A stretch of DNA of 64,000 bases from Microbispora sp. NBC_01189 (GCF_036010665.1 NZ_CP108581.1:1146001-1210000); one strand, 5' to 3'; positions 13,404-22,960 are shown, numbered from the stretch's first letter. Notes: generated by a model not told the origin, from the letters alone. Numbers and translations: made by a program.

Positions 13404-14246
13404 TTGACCCACGCCGATGACCTCTCCTACCTCGTCACCGAACTGCTGGACCAGGTCACCATCCGGGTCGAGTTCGCCGTGCGCCGCACCACACACCAGC
13501 GCACCCGCATCGAACAGCGCGCGGTCACCCGCCATGACCCTGGCCTCCTGTGGCAGCTCGGCTCCGTCATCGCCCGCGCCGGCCACGCCTGGGCCGTCAT
13601 CGACATCGTCGAGACGATCGGCACCCGCGAGCGGCGCACCGGCCACCGCGTCCAGCGGGTCCCCTCATTCTCCTTCGTGATCCCCGGCGCGACCATCCCG
13701 TCCGGTTCCCCGGGCTGGGACGCCGACGGCGCGCTGTCGCCGATGCGCGGCGGCGGGTCGTTCGAGTCCGAAGCCCCGGTCACGGCCGCCCTCGAGCTCG
13801 AAGACGCCATCGCCTCCCAGATCGCCCACGTCCACGCCCACCTGATCCAGGCGACAGGGCAGACCTCGACACGGCGGACGATCGGCGGGCGCCTGCGCGA
13901 GCTCGTCCACCTCGTCGCCCTCCTGGAGGACGCCGACGAGGTCGACCTCGCCACCTGGGCCGTCGGCCGCGCCCGCTCCTGGGTGTCGTCCTGCCGGACC
14001 CTCCTCGGCTACGACGCCAGGATCATCGAGCTGGCCCGATGGCATTGCCCCGACTGCAGCGGACGGCTGCGCACCCGGGCCGACGACGAGTCCCTCGTGT
14101 GGTGCGCGGGCATCGGCATCGTCCACGGCCCGCGCCACCACCCCGACGACCCCATGCCCGTCACCTACCCCGGCTGCGGCAACCGGTGGGGAAAACTGCA
14201 ATGGGTCGACCTCATGATCCGCCAGCCAGGAAAAATGGCCCGATAG
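13404..14246 (+). CDS. Uncharacterised phage protein with CxxC motif
   Basis: The product has 280 residues from TTG 13404, chosen because GGAGAGGAAG lies just upstream; ATG 13356 would overlap the previous gene by 44 bases. A pair HCPDCSGRL near residue 215 and a later CAG and YPGCGNRWGK suggest a zinc ribbon. I do not recognise the family. It is the last gene of the early rightward cluster. Confidence 0.65.
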   Translation: MTHADDLSYLVTELLDQVTIRVEFAVRRTTHQRTRIEQRAVTRHDPGLLWQLGSVIARAGHAWAVIDIVETIGTRERRTGHRVQRVPSFSFVIPGATIPSGSPGWDADGALSPMRGGGSFESEAPVTAALELEDAIASQIAHVHAHLIQATGQTSTRRTIGGRLRELVHLVALLEDADEVDLATWAVGRARSWVSSCRTLLGYDARIIELARWHCPDCSGRLRTRADDESLVWCAGIGIVHGPRHHPDDPMPVTYPGCGNRWGKLQWVDLMIRQPGKMAR

Positions 14247-14294
14247 CGCAAGAATCATCGAGTTTTGTCGGATCCTTCGCCTACCCTCACCCAC

Positions 14295-14744
14295 ATGGCA
14301 CAACCAGACCCACTTCTCGAGGTGCTCGTCGACCTCACCAACGACACCGAGACCGGCGAAATCGGCATCACCGTCTCGGCGCACGGCACCCTGGTCACAG
14401 GCACCCTCGTCCCCTCGCACGTCTACGCCAGGGGCGTGAAGGACGTGCTCCGCACCGCGAGCAACTTCACCGACCCCAGTCAGGAGGGATACGACGCGCT
14501 CTTCCGTCACATGGAAGAGCAGGTGCGGGCCAAGCGTGACGCTCGGCAAGCGAACGTCGACGCCGAAGACGGCGAGGAGTTCACGCCGCCGAAGTACATC
14601 CACCTGAAGAACGCCGTGGCGGTATTCGGCACTGGGATCCCCGAGGGCGCCAACAACTGGTGGCGTGCCCGGCTGGAGTCCATCGACACGTGGGCGATCG
14701 GCTCCATGAGCAACAAGCAGTCGCCTGTGATCGACTCGCAGTAG
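14295..14744 (+). CDS. Small protein resembling gas-vesicle accessory GvpU
   Basis: The 149-residue product has two hydrophobic beta-rich stretches: EIGITVSAHGTLVTGTLVPS near the start, and IHLKNAVAVFGTG with WWRARLESIDTWAIGSM near the end. That pattern resembles GvpU-like proteins, but no other gas-vesicle gene is present, so a GvpU role is unlikely. ATG 14295 has no clear ribosome site; TACCCT seven bases upstream would fit a leaderless transcript. Confidence 0.55.
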   Translation: MAQPDPLLEVLVDLTNDTETGEIGITVSAHGTLVTGTLVPSHVYARGVKDVLRTASNFTDPSQEGYDALFRHMEEQVRAKRDARQANVDAEDGEEFTPPKYIHLKNAVAVFGTGIPEGANNWWRARLESIDTWAIGSMSNKQSPVIDSQ

Positions 14745-14832
14745 TAGGGCGGGGAAGCGAACCCGGGAGGACGCCGGTCCAGGCGCCTCCCGGATTCCGC
14801 GAGCTCACGACCTGACCAGCCATAATGATCAC

Positions 14833-15057
14833 ATGACCACCTCGCGCCGCCACGTCCACGAGTGGCCCGGTCTACTCCGCCCCATCTGGGTCGCCGCTGC
14901 CTACACCGGCCGGCCCGAACGCACCATCCGCACCTGGGCCCGCGACCTCCGGGTCACCTCCGCCTGGCACCTGCCTACCGCCGAACTCCTCGTCGATCTC
15001 GGCGACGTGGTCGCCCTCAACGGCACCGCCCAACGCCGGACACGCACCGCGGCTTGA
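14833..15057 (+). CDS. Small HTH-like protein
   Basis: The 74-residue product has a short helix-turn-helix candidate (WVAAAYTGRPERTIRTWARDLR). CATAAT seven bases before ATG 14833 would fit a leaderless promoter. It is followed by a strong terminator at 15102-15129. A regulatory role is inferred. Confidence 0.55.
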   Translation: MTTSRRHVHEWPGLLRPIWVAAAYTGRPERTIRTWARDLRVTSAWHLPTAELLVDLGDVVALNGTAQRRTRTAA

Positions 15058-15101
15058 CTTTCGGCACGTCCTTAAATCACGATTGGCCCTGGTACCCCAT
15101 G

Positions 15102-15129
15102 CCCTCAGACGCCACGCTCTGAGGGTTTT
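15102..15129 (+). terminator. Rho-independent terminator
   Basis: CCCTCAGA (15102-15109) and TCTGAGGG (15118-15125) form a perfect 8-bp stem with an 8-base loop, followed by TTTT. It closes the early rightward transcription unit. Confidence 0.85.
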
Positions 15130-15464
15130 CGCATGTCAAGGACCAGGTCCCTTAGCTTTCACTCGGGGGCTTCATTCATCCCGGGGGCCTGTTCAGCACC
15201 CGGGGATCCCGCGTGCCGGGGGCATCACGCCCGGGACCTCCGGGCCCCGAGGCGGGAGCGCCGGGGCAGGGCGGCGACACAGGCCCGACGGCACGACCCG
15301 TGCGCCCCGCCTCGCCTGGCCTCGCCCACACGGCACACGGCACACGGCAGACGAACACGCGCCCCTGCCGTACGCCCTGACCTCACCGCAACGGCAAGAC
15401 CGTACGGTCAGCCCGCCCACGTGACGGCGATGAGCACCGTGACCCACCAGGCCAGGAGCGCGAC
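15130..15464. other. Non-coding, C/G-rich gap before HNH and terminase; candidate cos region
   Basis: I see no convincing gene in these 335 bases. They contain several CCCGGG-type blocks and three short CACACGGCA-like repeats near 15340. In HK97-type actinophages with an HNH gene before the terminase, cos usually lies here, so a cos site is inferred from position only. Confidence 0.35.
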
Positions 15465-15740
15465 ATGGGTAACGGCGGACGCACCGGCCACGCCTACCGG
15501 AAGCTCATCGCCACGGTGAAAGCCCGGCCCGACGGGTGGATGTGCTGCAGATGCCGCGGGCCTATCGACCCAGGCCTGCCCTGGCCCGACCCCCGCTCCT
15601 GGTCCCTGGACCACCTGGTGCCCCTCGCCCATGGTGGTCCGCTGCTGGATCCCTCGAACGCTGCTGCTGCTCATCTCAGCTGCAACAGCAAACACGGAAA
15701 CTCGATCAAGACGAAGCTCATCCCAACCCAAGTGTGGTGA
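15465..15740 (+). CDS. HNH endonuclease
   Basis: The product is 91 residues. It has a zinc pair (CCRCRGPI), the catalytic stretch SLDHLVPLAHGG, an Asn in DPSNAAAAHLSCN and a final HGN, i.e. a full HNH fold. Phage HNH proteins next to terminase assist DNA cleavage at cos during packaging. ATG 15465 precedes MGNGGRTG. Confidence 0.9.
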   Translation: MGNGGRTGHAYRKLIATVKARPDGWMCCRCRGPIDPGLPWPDPRSWSLDHLVPLAHGGPLLDPSNAAAAHLSCNSKHGNSIKTKLIPTQVW

Positions 15741-15852
15741 CAAACATGCAGGTCACGAGGGGTAGGGGGGCACCCCACACACGCACCAAGATCAACAGGC
15801 CGGAGACCCGCCGCATCTCCGTTTCTGTCCGCGTGCGCTGTAGCTCCAAGCG

Positions 15853-16131
15853 ATGAGCCCGCGACGGAGAGTCGGCCCGCAGGAAGCCGCAGTTCAGCGG
15901 GATCTTGAGCGGTTGCCCGAGGCGGATCGGAACGGGGCGCTGGCGGCCCTCGCGCTGAACCTCGCGCGGCGGCTGGACGCGGGCCCGGCTGGGCTGCGGG
16001 ACACGGCGAGCGTGGCGCGCGAGTTGCGCGCAACGCTGGTGGAGATCGCCAACCGGGTGGTGCCGTTGCCGGAGGCCGACCCGCTCGACGACTTGGCGGA
16101 ACGCCGCGCGAGCAGACGCGCGACTGGCTGA
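15853..16131 (+). CDS. Probable terminase small subunit
   Basis: The 92-residue helical protein (QEAAVQRDLERLPEADRNGALA) sits between HNH and the large terminase, where P27-type small subunits lie. Sequence resemblance alone is weak. In the family, the small subunit recognises DNA for packaging. Confidence 0.6.
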   Translation: MSPRRRVGPQEAAVQRDLERLPEADRNGALAALALNLARRLDAGPAGLRDTASVARELRATLVEIANRVVPLPEADPLDDLAERRASRRATG

Positions 16132-16160
16132 TCGACCGCGGACTGATCACCGCGGTTCCC

Positions 16161-16196
16161 GGAAGGCCCTCACACCCCCAGGCGTGAGGGCCTTCC
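16161..16196. terminator. Perfect 13-bp hairpin between terminase genes
   Basis: GGAAGGCCCTCAC (16161-16173) pairs perfectly with GTGAGGGCCTTCC (16184-16196) around a 10-base loop. There is no T-run, so it may be a weak terminator or an RNA-processing signal. It lies just upstream of ATG 16217. Confidence 0.6.
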
Positions 16197-16216
16197 GCAT
16201 GCCTGGGGGAGGCTCG

Positions 16217-17773
16217 ATGTCGCTGATCGGTCGGCAGGAGCCGACACACATGTCGGTGCCGCCGTACGAGGCGACGTCCGGACCGGAGGTCGTGGAGCTC
16301 GCCGAGATGGCCGGCCTGTTCCTCGACGACTGGCAGCAGCTGATCCTCTGTCACGGGCTCGGCGAACGCGCCGACGGGAAGTGGTCGGCGTTCGAGGTCG
16401 CCGAGATCCTCAGCCGGCAGAACGGCAAGAACGCCGTGTTCGAGGCCCGGGAGCTCGGCGGGCTGTTCCTGCTGGGCGAGGAACTCATCATCCACACAGC
16501 CCACGAATTCAAGACCAGTGCCGAGGCGTTCCGCCGCGTCGAGAGCTGCGTATCGAACACCGACCAGTTCCGGCGCCGCATCGCGCGCATCGACCGCACC
16601 CGCGGCGAGGAAGGCATCGAACTCCGGCCGACGCCGACCATCATCACCGGGGCGGGCGGCCGGTCGGTGCGCAGGAGTCGTACGGCACGCCTGCGGTTCC
16701 TGGCCCGCTCCAAGGGGTCGGGCCGCGGTTTCTCCGGGGACTGCGTAATCCTCGACGAGGCGTACGAGCTGGGCGACGACCACATGAGCGCGCTGCTGCC
16801 CACCCTGTCCGCCCGGCCGAACCCGCAGCTGTGGTACGGCTCGTCGGCCGGCATGAAGACGTCGGTGCAGCTGGGCCGGATCTGGCATCGCGGTCGCCGC
16901 GCGGTGAAGTCAGGCGTGCCCGATCCGTCGCTGGCCTACTTCGAGTGGGCGGCGCAGCTGTGCACGCCGAAGTGCCCGAAGGACTGCACCAAGCACGACG
17001 ATCCGGCCGACCCCGAGGTGTGGGCGAAGACGAACCCAGGCCTGGGGATCCGGATCACCGTCGACTACATCACCCGCGAGCACGCCACGATGGCGCGGCA
17101 GGGATTCGCGCGTGAGCGCCTGGGCGTCGGCGACTACCCCGACGAGGGGACCGGCTGGGCGGTCATCCCACAGTCCGCCTGGGAGCCGCTCGCCGACCCG
17201 GCCTCGCGGCCGGAGGGCACGGTCGCCTTCAGCGCGGACATCAACCCCGAGCGGACGCACGGCGCGATCGGGGTGGCCGGCCGCCGACCTGACGGGCTGC
17301 TGCACGCCGGCATCACGGTGAACGCCGACGGCGTCGTCGACCACCGGCCCGGCACCGGCTGGATGGTGGCCCGGCTCGTCGAGCTGAACACGAAGTGGTC
17401 GCCGTGCGCGGTCGTGATCGACCCGAACAGCCCGGCCGCGTCACTGATCCCCGACCTGGAGGCCGCCGGCGTCACGGTGGTGCAGCCGACCACCCGGGAG
17501 TACGCGCAGGGCTGCGGCCAGCTGTACGACGCCGTCGTCCCGCCGCCGGAGGCCGAGGGCTGGGAAGCCGGCCTGCGGCACCTCGGGCAGCAGTCGGTAT
17601 CGGCCGCGCTGGCTGGCGCGGCGAAACGCGACCTCGGCGACGGCGCCTGGGCCTGGGCCCGCAAGGGCCTGGCCGTGGACATCAGCCCCCTGGTCGCCAT
17701 CACTCTCGCCGCCTGGGGCCACGCGACCCGGGCCCGCGTCGAGACCGTCGAGCCGTTCGCGTTCTGGGACTAG
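16217..17773 (+). CDS. terL: Terminase large subunit
   Basis: The 518-residue motor has a Walker A variant (SRQNGKN, about residues 65-71), Walker B with the catalytic Glu (CVILDEAYE, about 176-184), and a C-terminal nuclease part starting near FSADINPERTHGAI with later acidic residues. It pumps DNA into proheads and cuts it. ATG 16217 follows GGGGAGG; an upstream ATG at 16184 would put the start inside the hairpin. Confidence 0.95.
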   Translation: MSLIGRQEPTHMSVPPYEATSGPEVVELAEMAGLFLDDWQQLILCHGLGERADGKWSAFEVAEILSRQNGKNAVFEARELGGLFLLGEELIIHTAHEFKTSAEAFRRVESCVSNTDQFRRRIARIDRTRGEEGIELRPTPTIITGAGGRSVRRSRTARLRFLARSKGSGRGFSGDCVILDEAYELGDDHMSALLPTLSARPNPQLWYGSSAGMKTSVQLGRIWHRGRRAVKSGVPDPSLAYFEWAAQLCTPKCPKDCTKHDDPADPEVWAKTNPGLGIRITVDYITREHATMARQGFARERLGVGDYPDEGTGWAVIPQSAWEPLADPASRPEGTVAFSADINPERTHGAIGVAGRRPDGLLHAGITVNADGVVDHRPGTGWMVARLVELNTKWSPCAVVIDPNSPAASLIPDLEAAGVTVVQPTTREYAQGCGQLYDAVVPPPEAEGWEAGLRHLGQQSVSAALAGAAKRDLGDGAWAWARKGLAVDISPLVAITLAAWGHATRARVETVEPFAFWD

Positions 17774-17780
17774 GAGAGCC

Positions 17781-18002
17781 ATGGCGACCTTGAACTCCGC
17801 GGTGGCGCGGATCGACGCCGAGGCCCGGCAACTCGATCCGGCCAAGGTGCTCCTCACGATCCTGATCGCGCCGCTGTTCCTGACGGGCTGGCTGGCCGGC
17901 AAGGCCTGGCTCGTGCTCGCGTGGATCTGGACCGCCGTGCTCGTCGGCTGGCGCGAGGCCCGGGCGCCGCGACCGCTGAAGGCGGCTGATGATGAGCAGT
18001 GA
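17781..18002 (+). CDS. Small membrane protein in head operon
   Basis: The 73-residue product has one long hydrophobic region (LLTILIAPLFLTGWLAGKAW then LAWIWTAVLVG) that could make one hairpin or two helices. No family is recognised. It lies between terminase and portal, and overlaps the next gene by 14 bases. Confidence 0.6.
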   Translation: MATLNSAVARIDAEARQLDPAKVLLTILIAPLFLTGWLAGKAWLVLAWIWTAVLVGWREARAPRPLKAADDEQ

Positions 18003-18228
18003 GATGGAGGCCCTGCGGCGCGTCGAGGGGGCGGCCGTCGTGCGGCCGGGCGACACGCTCGTCCTGTGCCTCGGCAAGGACGTCACGCCGGAGCAGTTCG
18101 CGCGGTTCTGCGACGGCGCGGGCCCTGCGCTAAAGGAGCGGATACCCGGCGTCGAGGTGCTCCTGGTCGGCGGGGTAGAGCAGATGCTCGTGTACCGGCC
18201 CGGCGAGGCTGAGGACGGCCCGGGCTGA
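17989..18228 (+). CDS. Small uncharacterised head-region protein
   Basis: The 79-residue product (VRPGDTLVLCLGKDVTPEQFARF) is soluble and fits an alpha/beta fold. It overlaps the preceding gene and its stop overlaps the portal start (TGATG). Function unknown. Confidence 0.6.
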   Translation: MMSSEMEALRRVEGAAVVRPGDTLVLCLGKDVTPEQFARFCDGAGPALKERIPGVEVLLVGGVEQMLVYRPGEAEDGPG

Positions 18229-19583
18229 TGGGCCTCCTCGAACGCGTGGCCGGCGCGCACGCCCAACGCACCCTGGTCCACGGTCAGAAGGGCTGGAGCG
18301 AGCCGAATGTCTGGGACCTCGACGCCCTGCGCTTCCCCCTGTTCGGCTCCTCCTCGCTCAGGGCCGAGCGCGAGGACATCGAGCACGACTTCGAGGGCTA
18401 CGTCAGCAGCATCTACAAGGCGAACGGGCCGATCTTCGCTCTGATGACCGTCCGCCAGCTGGTCTTCAGCGAGGCGCGGTTCATGTTCCGCCGACGCCGC
18501 GACGGCCGCCCGGGCGACCTGCACGCGACCGACGCTCTGCAGCTGCTGGAACGACCGTGGACGAACGGCACGACCGGCGACCTGCTGTCCCGGCTGATCC
18601 AGGATGCCGACCTCGCCGGCAACGCCTACATCGCGAAGCTGAACGGCCGGCTACGGAGGCTGCGGCCGGACTGGGTCACCATCGTCATGCACTCGGCGTC
18701 CGACCCGGAGCTCTACGGCGACGCGCTCGACGCGGAGCTGCTCGGCTACTGGTACTCCCCGCGCCGGGCCGGCGCGGGCCAGGAAACCTTCCTCCTGCCG
18801 GACCAGGTCGCGCACTTCGCGCCGATCCCCGACCCGGCCGCGCACTGGCGCGGCATGTCCTGGCTGACGCCGGTGCTGCGGGAGATCAGCGCTGACCTGG
18901 CAGCCACGAAGCACAAGCTGTCGCAGTTCCGCAACGGGGCGACACCCACGATGGTCGTCCGGCTCGACGCCAGCGTGACGCCCGACATGTTCCAACGGTT
19001 CAAGGCCGTGATGGACGACCAGCACAAGGGCGTCGACAACGCCGGCAAGACCCTCTACCTGGGTGGCGGGGCCGACGTGACACCCCTGACGTTCGACCTG
19101 CAGCGGCTCGACTTCAAGGCCGTCCAAGGTGCCGGGGAGTCCCGCCTGGCCGCCGCGGCCGGCGTGCCGCCCATCATCGTCGGGTTCAGCGAGGGATTGT
19201 CGGGATCTTCGCTGAACGCCGGGAACTACGGGGCGGCCAAGAGAAGGTTCGTCGACGCGACGATGCGCCCGCTATGGCGCAACATCGCCGGGTCGCTGAC
19301 CCCGCTGGTGCCGGTGCCCGCGGACTCGGAGCTGTGGTGGGACGACCGCGACATCGCGTTCCTGCGCGAGGACGCCCGCGACCGGGCCGACATCGAACAC
19401 ACAAAGGCCTCGACGATCCGCCAGCTCGTCGACGCGGGCTACAGGCCGGACAGCGTCGTCGCGGCGGTGGAGGCCGAGGACATGACCCTGCTTGAACACT
19501 CCGGCCTCTACTCAGTCCAGCTACAGCCGCCCGGCAGCCGCCAGGGCGCGCCCACCGACGAGCCGCCCGGAGGAGGGCAGTGA
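18228..19583 (+). CDS. HK97-family portal protein
   Basis: The 451-residue product matches phage portals: an N-terminal clip lead-in, AYIAKLNGRLRRLRPDWV, a WLTPVLREI block, and the conserved FVDATMRPLW region before the C-terminus. The portal dodecamer is the DNA entry vertex and connector. It sits between terminase and protease as expected and is coupled to both neighbours. Confidence 0.93.
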   Translation: MGLLERVAGAHAQRTLVHGQKGWSEPNVWDLDALRFPLFGSSSLRAEREDIEHDFEGYVSSIYKANGPIFALMTVRQLVFSEARFMFRRRRDGRPGDLHATDALQLLERPWTNGTTGDLLSRLIQDADLAGNAYIAKLNGRLRRLRPDWVTIVMHSASDPELYGDALDAELLGYWYSPRRAGAGQETFLLPDQVAHFAPIPDPAAHWRGMSWLTPVLREISADLAATKHKLSQFRNGATPTMVVRLDASVTPDMFQRFKAVMDDQHKGVDNAGKTLYLGGGADVTPLTFDLQRLDFKAVQGAGESRLAAAAGVPPIIVGFSEGLSGSSLNAGNYGAAKRRFVDATMRPLWRNIAGSLTPLVPVPADSELWWDDRDIAFLREDARDRADIEHTKASTIRQLVDAGYRPDSVVAAVEAEDMTLLEHSGLYSVQLQPPGSRQGAPTDEPPGGGQ

Positions 19584-20293
19584 TGGACACGAAAGGCCTG
19601 TGCCGCGTCGAGGTCAAGGACGAGGACAAGGGCTTGGTCACGGCCGTCTTCTCCACGTTCAACGTGAAGGACTCCGATCGGGACGTCACCAGGCCAGGGG
19701 CGTTCGAAGACGGCGCCGAGATGCCGATCAGCTCATACGGGCACACCTCCTGGTCGGGCGCGCTGCCAGTCGGAAAGGCCACCATCCGCACCACGGCGAC
19801 GGAGGCGCTCGCCGAGTGCGAGTTCTTCCTCGACACCGCCCACGGGGCCGACACCTTCAAGACGGTGAAGCGGCTCGGGAGCCTGGGCCAGTGGTCGTAC
19901 GGCTACGACCCGGTGGAGTACAGCTTCGGCGAGTGGGAGGGGGAGCGGGTCCGCTTCCTCGACAAGCTGAAGGTTCACGAGGTGTCCCCGGTGCTGCTCG
20001 GCGCCGGGGTAAACACGCGCACCCTCACCGCGAAGGGCGCACTGACGTTTACCGAGGAGGCACGGGCGGTCCTGGCCGCCGTGACCGGCCTCGGCGACCG
20101 AGCCGCGGACGTCCTGGCGAAGCGGCTGGAGAAGGGCAAGGGGCTCGGCGAGGAATCGACCTCGCTTCTGCAGCAGGTGCAGGCGCAGCTAAAGCGTCTC
20201 GGCGACCTGCTGCCGTGCCCGGAGCCACAGCCAGAAGGGCTGGATGACGTGCAGCACGAATGGCTGCGCGACCTCGCCCGGAAGATCGCATAA
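19583..20293 (+). CDS. HK97-family prohead protease
   Basis: The 236-residue product is a serine protease of the S78 type. The probable His is in SYGHTSW (about 53) and the Ser in HEVSPVLLGA (about 134), with FSTFNVKDSDRDVTRPGAF near the start. It trims the capsid protein delta domain during maturation. AGGAGGGC lies upstream; the portal stop overlaps the ATG. Confidence 0.93.
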   Translation: MDTKGLCRVEVKDEDKGLVTAVFSTFNVKDSDRDVTRPGAFEDGAEMPISSYGHTSWSGALPVGKATIRTTATEALAECEFFLDTAHGADTFKTVKRLGSLGQWSYGYDPVEYSFGEWEGERVRFLDKLKVHEVSPVLLGAGVNTRTLTAKGALTFTEEARAVLAAVTGLGDRAADVLAKRLEKGKGLGEESTSLLQQVQAQLKRLGDLLPCPEPQPEGLDDVQHEWLRDLARKIA

Positions 20294-20302
20294 GGAGACA
20301 CC

Positions 20303-21541
20303 GTGACGGTGACGTTCCCCGCCCTGGACGAGGCCCAGGGCAAGCTCGACGCGGCCCGCAAGCAGCTCGCCGATGTGTTCGCCGAGGCCGGCGACACCCT
20401 GGACATGGACAAGGTCAAGTCCATCCCGGGCGACAGCAAGGCGAAGGTCGACTGGATCCGCGCGAAGAACACGGAGATCGACGAGCTGGCCAAGGACGTC
20501 GAGGAGAAGCAGTCCGTCTGGAAGGCCGCGCAGGCGGTCCGCCAGGACCCGGCCAAGGGCGAGCCGGGCAGCGAGCCCGACGCCACCCGCAAGAGCCGCG
20601 ACCGCGAGGCCGAGCAGAAGTCCGTCGGCGAGCTGTTCACCGCGTCGCAGGCGTACAAGGGCCGCCAGGGCCAGGTCGGGCCGGAAGCCCACCTGGACAT
20701 CGAGGTCAAGTCGCTGTTCCAGACGTCGGCCGGCTGGGCGCCGGAGACGACCCGCACCGGCCGTGTCGTGGAGTACGCGACCCGGCCGATCCAGGTCATC
20801 GACCTGATCCCGGGCAACACCACCACGCAGGCCGCCGTCGTCTACATGGAGGAGACGACCTTCGTCAATGCCGCGCAGGAGACGGCGGAGGGCGGCACCT
20901 ACCAGGAAGCGCAGCTCGCGCTGACCGAGCAGACCAGCCCGGTCCGGAAGATCGCCGTGTGGCTGCCGGTCACCGACGAGCAGCTGGAGGACGAGCCGCA
21001 GGCCCGCGGCTACGTCAACAACCGGCTGCCGTTCATGCTGCGCCAGCGGCTGGACAGCCAGATCCTCGTCGGCAACGGCAGCGCGCCGAACCTGCGCGGC
21101 TTCCTCAGCACGGTGGGGATCCAGACCCAGGCCAAGGGCGCCGACCCGACGCCGGACGCCGTCTACAAGGCCATGGTCAAGAGCCGGGTGACCGGACGGG
21201 CCATGCCCGACGCCGTGGTGTTCCACCCGACGAACTGGCAGGACGTGCGGCTCCTGCGTACCGCGGACGGCATCTACATCTGGGGCTCGCCCTCGGAGGC
21301 CGGCCCCGACCGCATCTGGGGCCTGCCGGTCGCCCAGTCCGACGCGATCACCCTCGGCACCGCGCTGGTCGGCGACTACGGAAACTTCTCCGAGCTCACC
21401 ACCCGCCGGGGCATCGACGTCCAGGTGTCCAACAGCCACTCGACGTTCTTCGTCGAGGGCAAGCAGGCGGTCCGCGCGGACATGCGGGCCGCGCTGGTCG
21501 TGTACCGCCCGGCGGCGTTCGTCACCGTCACCGGCCTGTAG
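20303..21541 (+). CDS. HK97-family major capsid protein
   Basis: The 412-residue product has an N-terminal helical delta-like region (about 1-110, with LDAARKQLADVF and IDELAKDVEEKQ) that the protease should remove, then the capsid core (TTQAAVVYMEETTFVNAA; WLPVTDEQLEDEP; RADMRAALVVYRPAAFV). GTG 20303 follows GGAGACACC, directly after the protease gene. Confidence 0.95.
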   Translation: MTVTFPALDEAQGKLDAARKQLADVFAEAGDTLDMDKVKSIPGDSKAKVDWIRAKNTEIDELAKDVEEKQSVWKAAQAVRQDPAKGEPGSEPDATRKSRDREAEQKSVGELFTASQAYKGRQGQVGPEAHLDIEVKSLFQTSAGWAPETTRTGRVVEYATRPIQVIDLIPGNTTTQAAVVYMEETTFVNAAQETAEGGTYQEAQLALTEQTSPVRKIAVWLPVTDEQLEDEPQARGYVNNRLPFMLRQRLDSQILVGNGSAPNLRGFLSTVGIQTQAKGADPTPDAVYKAMVKSRVTGRAMPDAVVFHPTNWQDVRLLRTADGIYIWGSPSEAGPDRIWGLPVAQSDAITLGTALVGDYGNFSELTTRRGIDVQVSNSHSTFFVEGKQAVRADMRAALVVYRPAAFVTVTGL

Positions 21542-21600
21542 GTCCGGCAGAGATCGGGGCGGCCGTTGCCTGGCCGCCCCGATCCGTCGAGAGGAGCAAC

Positions 21601-22023
21601 ATGGCGATCATCGAAGGCACCCGCGCAGTCGGCGGCCTGTCCGTCGGCCAGCCCAAGGTGGCCCGGGGCCTGTACGACTTCGCGGTGGACGGCGGCGCGG
21701 TCGGGGCGATCACCCTGCGGGGGGACGCGGTCCCGTCCGGGGCCATCATCGTGGACACGCTGATCCAGGTGGAAACCGTCCTCGCCTCCGGCGGCTCGGC
21801 CACCGTGTCGATCGGCACAGAGGGCGCGGCCGACATGCAGTCCGCGGCGGCCTACAACGCCGCCCCATGGTCGAGCACCGGAGCGAAGCGCGGCACGCTC
21901 ACCGCGACCGCGGCGCCGGTGAAGACCACTCAGAAGCGGAATATCACCGCGACCGTCGGCACCGCGGCGCTGACCGGCGGGAAGTTCCAGGTGCTGGTCT
22001 GGTACGTGGAGCTCGGGTCATGA
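21601..22023 (+). CDS. Head-associated structural protein, possible capsid decoration
   Basis: The 140-residue product is beta-rich (GDAVPSGAIIVDTLIQVETVL; GGKFQVLVWYVELG). Position right after the capsid gene and the pattern of a beta-sandwich suggest a decoration or head-fibre-type protein. No motif proves this. GAGAGGAGC precedes ATG 21601. Confidence 0.6.
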   Translation: MAIIEGTRAVGGLSVGQPKVARGLYDFAVDGGAVGAITLRGDAVPSGAIIVDTLIQVETVLASGGSATVSIGTEGAADMQSAAAYNAAPWSSTGAKRGTLTATAAPVKTTQKRNITATVGTAALTGGKFQVLVWYVELGS

Positions 22024-22265
22024 GGGCCGAGCAGCGCGTCTGGCGGACCGCCGACGGGGACCTGGTCGACGACGGCCACCCCGACGCGGCGGTCCTGGCC
22101 TACGCGGCGGGTGACGAGCTCACCGCGGCGGACGCCGAGCGGTACGGCCTCCGCGACAAGCAGGCCGACGAGCCGGAGACGAGCGAGGACAAGCCGGAAG
22201 CCCCGGCCGCGAAGCGAGCGCGGCGACCGGCCAACAAGGCGCGTACTCCGGCAGAGGACAAGTAG
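22020..22265 (+). CDS. Small Lys/Arg-rich-tailed phage protein
   Basis: The 81-residue product has an acidic middle and a basic end (KRARRPANKARTPAEDK). ATG 22020 overlaps the previous stop. The tail resembles the disordered basic C-termini of small head proteins. Function unknown. Confidence 0.55.
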   Translation: MRAEQRVWRTADGDLVDDGHPDAAVLAYAAGDELTAADAERYGLRDKQADEPETSEDKPEAPAAKRARRPANKARTPAEDK

Positions 22266-22294
22266 ATGCCGGCCCGTGAGAGTGGGGGTGCCTG

Positions 22295-22960
22295 ATGGCT
22301 GTGACCGTCGCCGTTTACGGCAAGCTGCAGCAGTCGCTGTGGGAAGGCCGGATCAACTTCGCCACCGACACGATCAAGGCGATGCTGCTGCAGTCGTACA
22401 CCGTCGGCAGCACCCAGGACACCGCCCAGTTCTTGAGTGACGTGGTCACCGCTGGCGTCGGCGTCGAAGCGACCGGTGGCGGCAGCACCGGCTACACCGC
22501 CGGGGGCCAGGCGCTGACGGGCAAGGTGCTGTCCTACACCGCGGCGAACTCCTGGAGCACGCAGCGCGCGAACAGCACGGCGTACACCTTGGGTGACGTG
22601 GTCCGCCCGGCGTCGGCGAACGGCTACGTGTACCAGTGCATCGTGGCGGGCACCTCGGGCGGCAGCGTGCCGACGTACCCCACGGTGATCGGGCAGACCG
22701 TGACGGACGGCGGGGTGACGTGGGCGTGCGTGGGCCGTGGCGTGCTGCTGCTCCGGTCGGCTGACCCGTCGTGGACGACGGGCAACCCGGGCACCCTGTC
22801 GGCGTCGCACATCGTGTTCTACAAGGACACGGGCACCCCCTCGACCTCGCCGGTGATCCTCTACTGGGACCTCGGTGGCTCGCAGGTCGCGTCCAACGGT
22901 GGTGCGTTCACCGCCCAAGAGGACGCCGGCGAGGGGCTACTCGTCTCGTTCACCGGCTGA
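22295..22960 (+). CDS. Virion protein with carbohydrate-binding-like module
   Basis: The 221-residue product has a middle module YTLGDVVRPASANGYVYQC followed by VTDGGVTWACVG. This short segment recurs in many phage structural proteins and resembles small carbohydrate-binding folds. The start and end are beta-rich. It may be exposed on the head or neck. Adsorption is a guess. Confidence 0.6.
   Translation: MAVTVAVYGKLQQSLWEGRINFATDTIKAMLLQSYTVGSTQDTAQFLSDVVTAGVGVEATGGGSTGYTAGGQALTGKVLSYTAANSWSTQRANSTAYTLGDVVRPASANGYVYQCIVAGTSGGSVPTYPTVIGQTVTDGGVTWACVGRGVLLLRSADPSWTTGNPGTLSASHIVFYKDTGTPSTSPVILYWDLGGSQVASNGGAFTAQEDAGEGLLVSFTG

Noticed and set aside
14295-14744. A gas-vesicle locus
   Set aside because: Only a GvpU-like pattern is present; no gvpA or other gvp gene is near, and the gene sits inside the phage early region.
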